Both the position numbers and the translations under genes were made by a program. Shown here piece after piece: positions 13,980 to 21,438 of a stretch of 26,214 nucleotides of DNA (position 1 is its first letter; each line of letters starts with the position of its first letter). Location: contig JAHHRG010000024.1 in the NCBI GenBank assembly GCA_020025965.1, forward strand, positions 1-26,214, read 5' to 3'. This stretch comes from Sutterella sp. (GTDB lineage Bacteria; Pseudomonadota; Gammaproteobacteria; Burkholderiales; Burkholderiaceae_F). Under the pieces are notes generated by a model. That model ran no database searches. It saw nothing but the letters and a program-made list of their open reading frames with translations, and was not told where the DNA came from.

Positions 13980-14895
13980 AATCGTCGTCCTTTCCGGCAA
14001 AGGCGGCAGCGGCAAGACAAGCATCACCGCAGCCCTCGCCCGTGCTTGGTCGAAGACCGAAAGAATCCTTCTTTGCGACTACGACGTCGATGCTCCTGAC
14101 CTTCACATCATCCTGAAACCTGAAGTACAGGAGACCCACGAATTCGTGAGCGGCACCGTGGCTGAATTTTCCGAAGACGACTGCATCGACTGCGGTCAAT
14201 GCCTCGAATTCTGCAAATTCGACGCCATCAGCTATGACGAAGACGAAGGTCTCTACCACGTCGACTCAACTGCCTGCGAAGGTTGCACGGTCTGCAGTGC
14301 CCTCTGCCCGATGGATGCCTTCAAAAACGTACCGCGTCACTGCGGTCGATACTTTTCATCCGATACCCGTTTCGGTCCCTTCATTCACGCCCAATTGACC
14401 CCAGGGAGTGAAAATTCAGGCCGACTTATTACCGTTCTGAAAGAACTCGCCCGTGACAAGGCGCGCGCCGAGAAAATCGACGTGATCCTCTCCGACGGTA
14501 CCCCGGGGATCGGTTGCCCGGTCATCAGTTCTCTGTCAAACGCAACCCTCGTTTGCGCAGTGGTGGAAGCCACCGCCTCCGGGATTGCCGACTTCGAACG
14601 ACTGGCCGAACTTTGCAAGCATTTCCGTTTGCCCGTTGCCGCCATCATTAACAAGGCGGACCTCCATCCCGAAGAAGCCGAGCATGCGAGGACGGTTCTC
14701 GAAAATGTCGGGGCCACGGTCTTGGGAGACATTCCCTTTACCCCGATCTTCACCGCCGCTATGTCGCGCGGTGAGGCCTTAGGCGAAACTCCCACCGAAC
14801 TTGATTCAACGTTCGAAGACTTCGCCCGACAACTCAAAACACTGGCAGCAACCTCCACACGAGGCCGCCGCACCATTCCAATTAAGGAGAAATAA
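13972..14895 (+). CDS. MinD/Mrp-type ATPase with inserted 2[4Fe-4S] ferredoxin (second copy)
   Basis: The ATG at 13972 follows GGAGG at good spacing and gives 307 residues; a longer frame upstream would only add Arg-rich sequence. Walker A is SGKGGSGKTS (8-17), then CDYDVDAPDL. The ferredoxin clusters are Cys71, 74, 77, 81 and Cys102, 105, 108, 112, the last followed by Pro as in classical ferredoxins. The switch region is LSDGTPGIGCPV. It is clearly a paralogue of the preceding gene, diverged in the insert and C-terminus. The start lies inside the end of the first copy. In Desulfovibrio two adjacent ATPases of this type belong to the orange-protein complex. The same partnership is inferred here. 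Confidence 0.92.
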   Translation: MVEIVVLSGKGGSGKTSITAALARAWSKTERILLCDYDVDAPDLHIILKPEVQETHEFVSGTVAEFSEDDCIDCGQCLEFCKFDAISYDEDEGLYHVDSTACEGCTVCSALCPMDAFKNVPRHCGRYFSSDTRFGPFIHAQLTPGSENSGRLITVLKELARDKARAEKIDVILSDGTPGIGCPVISSLSNATLVCAVVEATASGIADFERLAELCKHFRLPVAAIINKADLHPEEAEHARTVLENVGATVLGDIPFTPIFTAAMSRGEALGETPTELDSTFEDFARQLKTLAATSTRGRRTIPIKEK

Positions 14896-14899
14896 AAAA

Positions 14900-15280
14900 A
14901 TGACGATCAAGATTGCTGTTCCGTCCGCCCAGCCGGGCGGCCTCGAAGCCGGTATGGGCATGCATTTCGGTCACTGCGAGCTCTACACGCTCGTTGACAT
15001 CAACGATCAGACGGGTGACATCGAAGCCGTTGACACCTGCCCCTCTTGCGCTCATGAACACGGCGGTTGCTTGGCTCCCGTCAACTACCTCGCCGAAAAG
15101 GGCGTCAAGGTTCTTTTGGCTGGCGGCATGGGCATGCGCCCTCTGATGGGCTTCATGCAGGTCGGCATAGACGTTTACTACGCTGGCACGTCCGCCACTG
15201 TCGGCGAAGCTGTCGCAGCCCTTCTTCGCGGTGAACTCCAGCCCTTTACGCAGAACAATACCTGCGGTGCTCACCACTAA
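14900..15280 (+). CDS. NifX-like cofactor carrier, Cys/His-rich
   Basis: The ATG at 14900 (AAGGAG ten bases upstream) gives 126 residues. It is a dinitrogenase iron-molybdenum cofactor domain: IKIAVPS at the start, MHFGHCELYTLVD, then the long helix and KVLLAGGMGMRPLMGF. Unlike the copy fused to DUF134, it has candidate ligands: Cys26 within FGHC, a cluster Cys47-x2-Cys50-x-His52-x-His54-x2-Cys57, and a C-terminal TCGAHH. Proteins of this family carry FeMo-cofactor precursors (NifX, NafY) or a Mo-Cu cluster (ORP), and the Cys/His set makes metal binding plausible here. No nitrogenase genes are in the window, so a role in nitrogen fixation is not supported. It lies four bases after the second ATPase. 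Confidence 0.9.
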   Translation: MTIKIAVPSAQPGGLEAGMGMHFGHCELYTLVDINDQTGDIEAVDTCPSCAHEHGGCLAPVNYLAEKGVKVLLAGGMGMRPLMGFMQVGIDVYYAGTSATVGEAVAALLRGELQPFTQNNTCGAHH

Positions 15281-15299
15281 GCGAAATGAGGTTCGAGCT

Positions 15300-15665
15300 A
15301 TGGATATGCTCATTGTCACGTCGACGCCGGCTCTTTGGGCGACCTTTGCCGACACGATGACGGCCGACGGTCACCATGTTCGTTATGCCGCCGATACCGA
15401 TGCCGCGGTCACGGCCGTCAAGGCACAAAAACCCGATCTCGTCCTCTGGGACGTAATCAAGTCCGATGCCGCCCTACGTGAAGATTGCGTTAAGATCATG
15501 ATGATTGACGTTCGCATTCATCAGTGCGCTGCAACTGGTCGTGCTCATCAAGCCTTCCATGATGTCACGGAAGGCATGGGCTTTCTGCCAGAAATCTCCG
15601 CCGACCTCACGGCCGATGATGCTCGTCGCGTCTTGGCATCCATTGCCGCAATCGAAAAGCACTGA
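15300..15665 (+). CDS. Degenerate response-regulator receiver-like protein
   Basis: The ATG at 15300 follows GAGG at 8-base spacing (121 residues). The N-terminal half (LIVTSTPALWATFADTM, then KPDLVLWDVI) has the receiver pattern of alternating strands and helices. The phospho-acceptor position is filled by an Asp in LWD, but the acidic pair after the first strand is replaced by TS and the usual late Lys is not evident. The C-terminal half (AHQAFHDVTEGMGFLPEIS) resembles a conserved FHE-x2-EGLG block I associate with small receiver-like proteins next to NifX-like genes in anaerobes. I expect a protein-interaction or sensing role in the ATPase complex rather than a phosphorelay. No output domain or kinase is nearby. 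It is the last gene of the operon; a bidirectional terminator follows. Confidence 0.75.
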   Translation: MDMLIVTSTPALWATFADTMTADGHHVRYAADTDAAVTAVKAQKPDLVLWDVIKSDAALREDCVKIMMIDVRIHQCAATGRAHQAFHDVTEGMGFLPEISADLTADDARRVLASIAAIEKH

Positions 15666-15696
15666 GTGCCGAGACTTTAACTAAAGTCCCAAATGA

Positions 15697-15738
15697 AAAC
15701 GCCTCAACCGAATCTAAGCCGGTTGAGGCGTTTCCTTT
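15697..15738. terminator. Bidirectional terminator between the ATPase operon and the isc operon
   Basis: Perfect 14-base arms begin AAACGCCTC (15697-15710) and end GAGGCGTTT (15720-15733). Both flanks are T-rich on the outgoing strand. It serves the rightward receiver-like gene and the leftward iscX, which converge here. Confidence 0.88.
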
Positions 15739-15747
15739 TGTCAGATC

Positions 15748-15942
15748 TCAATCGCGTTCATCGAGCCAAACGGTGAGAATCCCTTCGAGGATCTTTTCGT
15801 TAGAAGCTTCCGGATCGTCATCGAAATCGTCCAAGGCGCAAATCATTTCGTGCAACTTCACGAAGCTGATCGTCAGCGGATCTACATTGGGATATGCGTC
15901 AAAAAGCGCCTCGCCAATTTCTCGTACGTCGCTCCACTTCAT
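15748..15942 (-). CDS. iscX: IscX, small acidic Fe-S assembly protein
   Basis: The 64-residue, very acidic protein (MKWSDVREIGEALFDAYP, then the DDFDDDPEASNEKILEGI block and terminal WLDE) is IscX at its full usual length. It binds IscS and iron and modulates cluster assembly on IscU. It is the last gene of the isc operon, five bases after fdx, as in E. coli. Its position against the shared terminator marks the operon end. Confidence 0.93.
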   Translation of the reverse strand: MKWSDVREIGEALFDAYPNVDPLTISFVKLHEMICALDDFDDDPEASNEKILEGILTVWLDERD

Positions 15943-15946
15943 CGTA

Positions 15947-16285
15947 TTAATCCTCTTCTCGTGCGTAGTTTCGGGAATACTTCGGCAATTCCACCGTCAG
16001 ATCGGCATTGCCGATCTTTGTCTGACAAGAAAGGCGGGAGTACATCCCGGCACCCCAGGCCGTATCAAGATGATCAAGTTCATTGTCCTCAGCTTCTTCA
16101 AGCGAATCGAAGCCTTCGCGAATGATCACGTGGCACGTCGCACAGGCGCAGGAGAATTCGCAAGCATGTTCGATCTTCACACCGTGAGCGAGCAAAGCAC
16201 GGGCAAGGTTTTCACCGGGCGCGGCCTGGAAAGTCAGACCTTCAGGGCAAAGCGTTTCGTGCGGAAGTACGGTAATTTGCGGCAT
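15947..16285 (-). CDS. fdx: [2Fe-2S] ferredoxin of the isc system
   Basis: The 112-residue adrenodoxin-type ferredoxin has the ligand set Cys42-x5-Cys48-x2-Cys51 and Cys87 (in RLSCQ), plus the extra non-ligand Cys46 typical of Isc ferredoxins. It supplies electrons to cluster assembly on IscU. It lies 11 bases after hscA and just before iscX in the canonical order. Confidence 0.95.
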   Translation of the reverse strand: MPQITVLPHETLCPEGLTFQAAPGENLARALLAHGVKIEHACEFSCACATCHVIIREGFDSLEEAEDNELDHLDTAWGAGMYSRLSCQTKIGNADLTVELPKYSRNYAREED

Positions 16286-16296
16286 AGTTCTTGTCC

Positions 16297-18207
16297 TTAT
16301 TTCTTTTCGGAATTGTCTACTTCAGTATCAAAGAGGGCGTCGTCAACGTTCATCCCCGAAAGGGCTTCGCGAATCGAGCGGTCCATACGGCGTTCGGCAA
16401 AGACTTCGGTTCCCTTCGTGAGCGCCTCGATACCGGCCTTAAGAGCCTCAATGTCGGTCCCTTCGGCAAGCTTGACAAGCGTCACACAGAGCGTGTCGAC
16501 TTCACGACGTTCTTCTTCATTCAAAAGATCACCGTCAACTTCTAGTGCAGAAACGGTCGACTGAAGAATGCGACGGGCTTCGACCTGCTGTTCGCGAAGC
16601 TCCCGAGCGTGCATGTCTTCTTCAGCTTTGCCGTTACCGTCCTGAAGCATGCGGACGATATCTTCGTCGGAGAGACCGTAAGAAGGTTTCACCTGGACGC
16701 TTGCTTCAACTCCCGTCTTCAGTTCGCGAGCGGAAACGGAGAGAAGACCGTCGGCATCAATCTGAAAAGTGACGCGAATGCGAGCGGCACCGGCCGCCAT
16801 CGGCGGAATGCCGCGAAGCTCGAATCGAGCGAGAGAACGACAAGCATCGACAAGTTCGCGTTCGCCCTGAACCACGTGAATGGCCATGGCTGTCTGACCG
16901 TCCTTGAAGGTCGTAAAATCCTGAGCCAAGGCTGTCGGGATGGCGGAATTACGCGGAATTACCTTTTCAACAAGACCGCCCATGGTTTCCAAGCCGAGAG
17001 AAAGAGGCGTCACGTCAAGAAGAAGCCAGTCTTCACCTTCGGAGGTATTACCGGCCAACTTGTTAGCCTGCATAGCGGCACCGATAGCGACTACCTTATC
17101 CGGGTCAATATTTGCCAAGGGTTCCACGTTAAAGAATTCGCGAACGGCGTTGCGTACGGACGGCATGCGCGTAGCTCCGCCGACGAGCACGACGCCCTTG
17201 ATGTCTGCAGGCTGAATCTTCGCATCAGCCAAGACACTTGTCACGGTGCCAATCGTCTTCTTCAGAAGATCGGCCGTCATTGAGTCGAATTCTTCACGCG
17301 TTAGCGTTACGTGCAAAATCGTATCATCGTCAAACGTCATGTCGAAAGCCGTTTCGGCTTCGGTCGTGAGGCTTTCCTTCGCCGAACGTGAAAGTGCAAG
17401 CAAACGACGCTTTTCGGCCGCTGTCAATTCGCGTTCGCCGAGACCTTCGCGAATGAGCGCCATTACCTTATCAACTACTCGACGATCGAAATCGTCACCG
17501 CCCAAAGCGGAGTCACCGCCCGTGGCGAGCACTTCAAAAACGCCCTTCGTGAGCTTCAAAAGAGATACGTCAAAAGTCCCGCCGCCCAAGTCGTAAACGA
17601 TGTAGACACCTTCGGCTTCGTTATCAAGGCCATAAGCAAGAGCTGCAGCGGTGGGTTCGTTCAGAAGGCGAAGAACAGAAATATTGGCCAAACGAGCCGC
17701 ATCCTTCGTCGCCTGACGCTGTGCGTCATCAAAGTAAGCAGGAACCGTGATGACGGCTCCGGTCAAATCGCCGCCCAGACGAGCTTCAGCACGTTCGCGA
17801 AGCGTACGGAGAATTTCAGCGCTCACTTCAACCGGTGACTTGATGCCTGCTGCCGTCGAGATGCGTACCATAGAACTATCGTCGACCAGGTCGTACGGCA
17901 GATGGCCTACATCGTCCAAATCTTTCATCGTACGGCCGATGAGGCGCTTCGCGGACGAAATAGTGTTCTTTGCATCGCGCGCTGCGTCTCGAAGAGCCAC
18001 ACGCCCCACCGTCACAGTGCCGTCAGCGGCGTAGTGAACGACAGAAGGGAGAATCGCGGAATTTTCTTCGTCACGAATCACCTCAGTATCGCCGCTGATA
18101 ACGCTCGCGACAAGAGAGTTCGTCGTACCGAGGTCAATACCGACGGCAAGGCGATGTTCGTGGGGAACGGCCGAAAGACCGGGTTCGGAAATTTGGAATA
18201 AAGCCAT
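16297..18207 (-). CDS. hscA: Hsp70-type chaperone HscA
   Basis: The ATG at 18207 gives 636 residues; an upstream in-frame start at 18267 would overlap hscB and add a basic, unconserved stretch. Hsp70 signatures are present: GIDLGTTNSLVA (23-34), the connecting motif VPAYFDDAQRQATKDAA, NEPTAAALAYGL, YDLGGGTFDVSLL and LVGGATRMP. The substrate-binding domain follows (LLDVTPLSLGLETMGG). HscA with HscB binds the LPPVK motif of IscU and promotes cluster transfer; IscU here carries that motif. It is about 20 residues longer than E. coli HscA. Confidence 0.96.
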   Translation of the reverse strand: MALFQISEPGLSAVPHEHRLAVGIDLGTTNSLVASVISGDTEVIRDEENSAILPSVVHYAADGTVTVGRVALRDAARDAKNTISSAKRLIGRTMKDLDDVGHLPYDLVDDSSMVRISTAAGIKSPVEVSAEILRTLRERAEARLGGDLTGAVITVPAYFDDAQRQATKDAARLANISVLRLLNEPTAAALAYGLDNEAEGVYIVYDLGGGTFDVSLLKLTKGVFEVLATGGDSALGGDDFDRRVVDKVMALIREGLGERELTAAEKRRLLALSRSAKESLTTEAETAFDMTFDDDTILHVTLTREEFDSMTADLLKKTIGTVTSVLADAKIQPADIKGVVLVGGATRMPSVRNAVREFFNVEPLANIDPDKVVAIGAAMQANKLAGNTSEGEDWLLLDVTPLSLGLETMGGLVEKVIPRNSAIPTALAQDFTTFKDGQTAMAIHVVQGERELVDACRSLARFELRGIPPMAAGAARIRVTFQIDADGLLSVSARELKTGVEASVQVKPSYGLSDEDIVRMLQDGNGKAEEDMHARELREQQVEARRILQSTVSALEVDGDLLNEEERREVDTLCVTLVKLAEGTDIEALKAGIEALTKGTEVFAERRMDRSIREALSGMNVDDALFDTEVDNSEKK

Positions 18208-18220
18208 GAGCGTAGTTCTC

Positions 18221-18733
18221 TTATTTCTTTTCCACTCGTTCCACTTCTTCAAGGAAACGGTTGACAAACATAAGGCGACGCGTCAGATCGACGGCACCGG
18301 CCCAATTCTTTTCTTCATCAATGTTACGGGCAAGACCGGCAATGATGTCTGCCTTTTCGGCTTCGGTCGACTGACGAATGGCTGTGATCGCTTCGGGGTT
18401 GCCTTCGGCAGCTTCGAGAGCTTCTCGCCACTGCATCTGCTTCATCAGGAAATCCATCGGCATAGCCGTGTTCGTCTCCGCACCTATCGGAAATCCCGCC
18501 GATTCGCAGAGCCAGGAGGCACGTTGGACCGGATTTTTGAGCGTTTCGTGTGCTTCGTTGATGCGAGCGCTCCATTGTTCCGCCACACGGCGTTCCGCAG
18601 CCGAACGATCGGCAAAGCGGTCGGGATGCACCTTCATCATGGCAGCCTGGTACGCGGCTTCGAGTCGCGTTTCGTCAATCTCGAAAGCGGGCTTCATACC
18701 AAAAAGCTGAAAGGGACTGAATTGAGCAGCCAT
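18221..18733 (-). CDS. hscB: J-domain co-chaperone HscB
   Basis: The 170-residue protein has an N-terminal J-domain with the diagnostic HPD at 36-38 (VHPDRF) and a C-terminal three-helix domain that binds IscU. It delivers IscU to HscA and stimulates its ATPase. It lies 13 bases before hscA but 53 bases after iscA, and that gap contains an intrinsic terminator, so hscB-hscA-fdx-iscX may be expressed at a lower level than iscRSUA. Confidence 0.95.
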   Translation of the reverse strand: MAAQFSPFQLFGMKPAFEIDETRLEAAYQAAMMKVHPDRFADRSAAERRVAEQWSARINEAHETLKNPVQRASWLCESAGFPIGAETNTAMPMDFLMKQMQWREALEAAEGNPEAITAIRQSTEAEKADIIAGLARNIDEEKNWAGAVDLTRRLMFVNRFLEEVERVEKK

Positions 18734-18748
18734 ATTTTTTCTTCTAGT

Positions 18749-18772
18749 AAAAAGGGACCTTTTCAGGTCCCT
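18749..18772 (-). terminator. Internal (attenuating) terminator between iscA and hscB
   Basis: On the minus strand AGGGACC (18772-18766), a TGAAAA loop and GGTCCCT (18759-18753) are followed by four more T. It is a complete intrinsic terminator inside the operon. Confidence 0.75.
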
Positions 18773-18786
18773 CTCGGTAGTGTTCT

Positions 18787-19110
18787 TTAGACGTGGAAGG
18801 ACTCACCGCAACCGCAACGACTTGCCTCGTTGGGGTTGTGGAATCGGAACCCTTCCTGGAGACCTTCGCGCGTGTAGTCGAGTTCGGTGCCGTCCAAATA
18901 GGGAAGGCTCTTCTCATCGACAATCACTTTCACACCGAAGCTTTCCCAAACCTGGTCATCTTCATTGATCACGTCAGCAAATTCGAGCTTGTAAGCCATG
19001 CCCGAACAACCCGAAGTCTTTACCCCGAGACGCAGGCCAACGCCTTTACCTCGACGGGTCAAAAACTTCTGTACGTGAGCAGCTGCTGCTTCAGTCAGAG
19101 TAACGGCCAT
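18787..19110 (-). CDS. iscA: A-type Fe-S carrier IscA
   Basis: The 107-residue protein carries the three invariant Cys of A-type carriers: Cys35 in TSGCSGMAY and Cys99/Cys101 in the CGCGESF tail. It accepts clusters or iron and passes them to target proteins, especially [4Fe-4S] enzymes. The gene starts two bases after the iscU stop. Distinction from ErpA rests on context. Confidence 0.95.
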   Translation of the reverse strand: MAVTLTEAAAAHVQKFLTRRGKGVGLRLGVKTSGCSGMAYKLEFADVINEDDQVWESFGVKVIVDEKSLPYLDGTELDYTREGLQEGFRFHNPNEASRCGCGESFHV

Positions 19111-19112
19111 AA

Positions 19113-19502
19113 TCAGTCCTTCTTTTCCTGCTTGCTACGATAGTCGCTGATGGCAGCCTTGATGGCGTCTTCGGCAAGGATCGAGCAGTGAATCTTCACG
19201 GGCGGGAGCGCGAGTTCTTCAGCGATAGCAGCATTCGTAAGAGCGCTGGCTTCGTCAAGAGTCTTGCCTTTAACCCATTCCGTCACGAGGGAAGAAGAAG
19301 CGATGGCGGAACCGCAACCGTAGGTCTTGAACTTGGCGTCTTCAATCACGCCGTCGTCGTTGACCTGAATCTGTAGACGCATCACATCACCGCAGGCCGG
19401 AGCACCGACCATACCGGTACCGACATTGTCATCCTTCACGTCAAGCGTACCGACGTTGCGGGGATGTTCGTAATGATCGATCAACTTTTCGCTGTAACCC
19501 AT
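19113..19502 (-). CDS. iscU: Fe-S scaffold IscU
   Basis: The 129-residue scaffold has the ligands Cys37 (PACGD, with Asp39), Cys63 (YGCGSAIASSS), His105 and Cys106. The HscA recognition motif LPPVK is at 99-103. Clusters are built here with sulfur from IscS. It is separated from iscS by 76 bases that contain a stem-loop. Confidence 0.97.
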   Translation of the reverse strand: MGYSEKLIDHYEHPRNVGTLDVKDDNVGTGMVGAPACGDVMRLQIQVNDDGVIEDAKFKTYGCGSAIASSSLVTEWVKGKTLDEASALTNAAIAEELALPPVKIHCSILAEDAIKAAISDYRSKQEKKD

Positions 19503-19520
19503 TTTGAGTCTCCGTAACGA

Positions 19521-19546
19521 GGAAGCCGTCTCTGTTTGCGGCTTCC
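19521..19546 (-). other. Stem-loop between iscS and iscU
   Basis: Perfect arms GGAAGCCG (19521-19528) and CGGCTTCC (19539-19546) with a 10-base loop. No T-run follows on the minus strand, so it probably influences mRNA processing or stability rather than termination. Confidence 0.55.
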
Positions 19547-19578
19547 CTCAGAATGTTTTTACTATTGCCGAGAACGCT

Positions 19579-20790
19579 TTAGTGAGCGGTCCACTTCACG
19601 TCTGAAAGTTCGATACCCTGCTGGTGCATTTCCCAAAGCGGGCTCATTTCGCGAAGACGGTTCACGGCCTTTGTGAGGTGATCGATCACGAAATCGATTT
19701 CTTCTTCCGTCGTAAAGCGGCCGAGCGTAAAGCGAATGGAACTGTGAGCCAGTTCGTCGTCACGACCGAGAGCACGAAGCACATAAGAGGGTTCGAGCGA
19801 AGCGGAGGTGCAGGCAGAACCGGAAGACACCGCAATATCCTTGATAGCCATCATGAGGCTTTCACCTTCGATGTAAGCGAAGGAGACGTTGAGGTTGTGC
19901 GGAGAACGATGTTCCCAGCTACCGTTCAAATAAACGTCCGAGATGTTTTTCTGAATTCCGTCCCAGAGACGGTCGCGAAGCGCACGAAGACGCGGAATTT
20001 CGGTTTCCATTTCTTCGCGAGCGATGCGATAGGCTTCGCCCATACCGACAATCTGGTGCGTGGCGAGCGTGCCGGAACGCATACCGCGTTCATGACCACC
20101 GCCGTGAATCTGACATTCAATGCGAACGCGGGGCTTACGGCGAACGTAGAGAGCGCCGATGCCTTTCGGGCCGTAAACCTTGTGGCCGGAGAGACTCATC
20201 AGATCGATGCCGAGACGGTCAACGTTAAGATCCATCTTGCCGGCGGCCTGCGTGGCGTCACAATGGAAGTAGGTGCCGTTGGCGTGACAGATATCGCTGA
20301 TGGCCTTCAGATCCTGAATCACACCGATTTCGTTGTTGATTGCCATGACCGAAACAAGCGTCGTATCCGGACGGATGGCGGCACGAAGATCGTCAAGATT
20401 GATAAGACCGTCTTCCTGCACATCAAGATAGGTCACCTCAAATCCTTCGCTTTCCAAATGACGCATGGAGTCAAGGACGGCCTTGTGTTCGGTCTTCACC
20501 GTAATGAGATGGCGACCCTTTTCTTTATGAAAATGAGCAATACCCTTAATCGCCAGATTGTCACTTTCCGTGGCACCCGACGTCCAAACAATTTCTCGAG
20601 GATCTGCCCCGATCAGAGCGGCAACCTGTTCACGGGCTTCCGTGACAGCCTGAGCGGCTTCCCAGCCGTAACTGTGGCTCGTGGAAGCGGCGTTACCGAA
20701 CTTTTCATAAAGATACGGGACCATCTTGTCAACGACACGGGGATCACAGGGCGTCGTGGCGGAATAGTCGAGATAAACGGGCAACTTCAT
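19579..20790 (-). CDS. iscS: Cysteine desulfurase IscS
   Basis: I take the second of two adjacent ATG codons (20790): it gives the canonical N-terminus MKLPVYLDYSATTP and lies six bases after AAAGGA, while the first (20793) is too close. The 403-residue PLP enzyme has the Schiff-base Lys204 in SGHKVYGPKG, the active-site loop Cys327 in SSGSACTSASLEPS, and the class V aminotransferase motif SGATESDN. It removes sulfur from cysteine for IscU, and usually also for tRNA thiolation. The gene follows iscR after 74 bases and ends in DVKWTAH, close to the conserved IscU-contacting tail. Confidence 0.97.
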   Translation of the reverse strand: MKLPVYLDYSATTPCDPRVVDKMVPYLYEKFGNAASTSHSYGWEAAQAVTEAREQVAALIGADPREIVWTSGATESDNLAIKGIAHFHKEKGRHLITVKTEHKAVLDSMRHLESEGFEVTYLDVQEDGLINLDDLRAAIRPDTTLVSVMAINNEIGVIQDLKAISDICHANGTYFHCDATQAAGKMDLNVDRLGIDLMSLSGHKVYGPKGIGALYVRRKPRVRIECQIHGGGHERGMRSGTLATHQIVGMGEAYRIAREEMETEIPRLRALRDRLWDGIQKNISDVYLNGSWEHRSPHNLNVSFAYIEGESLMMAIKDIAVSSGSACTSASLEPSYVLRALGRDDELAHSSIRFTLGRFTTEEEIDFVIDHLTKAVNRLREMSPLWEMHQQGIELSDVKWTAH

Positions 20791-20864
20791 CATTGATCCT
20801 TTATTGAGTAATAAACGTCGTTGCTGGCGATGTCTTTAGGGTTTCAATCCGCAGTCATTGGGGA

Positions 20865-21350
20865 CTATGGCTTGCTTTTAGGTCTGACAGGGATGACCGC
20901 GATACGTTGAACGCTCTTCCACTCCTTCCCCTCGATTTCTTTGTGTCGGGGTTGGGAATTCACGATGTCGTCCAAGGTCACGCCTTCAAGAAACTTTTGC
21001 GTAATCGCATTCAAATCTTCCCAGAGATGGTGCGTCAGGCAGGAAGCGCCGCCGGAGCACGTTCCGTCACCGTGGCACTGCGTCGCATCGAGGTCTTCCT
21101 CGACAGCCGCGATAATGCTGGCCACCGTGACTTCAGCCGGAGCCGCCTTGAGCATATAACCGCCGCCGGGACCGCGTACGCTGTCGACAAGACTGGCACG
21201 ACGAAGCTTGCAGAAGATCTGCTCGAGGTAGGCCACGGAGATATGCTGGCGTTCCGAAATCTGGACAAGAGAAATGGGCGCATCAGTATCGTGCAGGGCG
21301 AGATCCACCATAGCAGTCACGGCAAAGCGACCTTTCGTTGTCAGTTTCAA
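20865..21350 (-). CDS. iscR: Fe-S-dependent repressor IscR (Rrf2 family)
   Basis: The start is the TTG at 21350: GAGGAG lies six bases before it and it gives the canonical N-terminus (M)KLTTKGRFAVTAM (161 residues). An upstream TTG at 21386 lies in the predicted transcription-start region. The Rrf2 winged helix occupies residues 1-80, including LEQIFCKLRRASLVDSVRGP. The [2Fe-2S] ligands are Cys92, Cys98, Cys104 and His107, exactly the IscR set. Holo-IscR represses its own operon; two type-1-like boxes lie in the promoter. The C-terminal tail is basic and variable. Confidence 0.96.
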   Translation of the reverse strand: MKLTTKGRFAVTAMVDLALHDTDAPISLVQISERQHISVAYLEQIFCKLRRASLVDSVRGPGGGYMLKAAPAEVTVASIIAAVEEDLDATQCHGDGTCSGGASCLTHHLWEDLNAITQKFLEGVTLDDIVNSQPRHKEIEGKEWKSVQRIAVIPVRPKSKP

Positions 21351-21388
21351 AATGAGCTCCTCACGTAGGAAAATTCGTCCGATCAAAT

Positions 21389-21413
21389 ATATCCGACCGG
21401 TGAACTCGGATAT
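21389..21413. promoter_or_regulatory. IscR type-1-like box, promoter-proximal
   Basis: Perfect 8-base arms ATATCCGA (21389-21396) and TCGGATAT (21406-21413) with a 9-base centre make a 25-base site. It matches the E. coli type-1 consensus at about 18 of 25 positions by hand count, and overlaps the predicted -10. Confidence 0.65.
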
Positions 21414-21438
21414 TACCGAAGAATACCTGAGTAATCAA
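21410..21438 (-). promoter_or_regulatory. iscR operon promoter
   Basis: On the minus strand TTGATT (21438-21433), a 17-base spacer and TAATAT (21415-21410). Both boxes are overlapped by IscR-like sites, as expected for an autorepressed promoter. Confidence 0.65.

Noticed and set aside
12409..15280. A nitrogen-fixation locus
   Set aside because: NifX-like domains alone do not indicate nitrogenase; no nifH, nifD, nifK, nifE, nifN or nifB core is in the window.
19624..20796. A 390-codon open frame on the plus strand opposite iscS
   Set aside because: It is antisense to a complete IscS with all catalytic residues and has no ribosome site or family signature.
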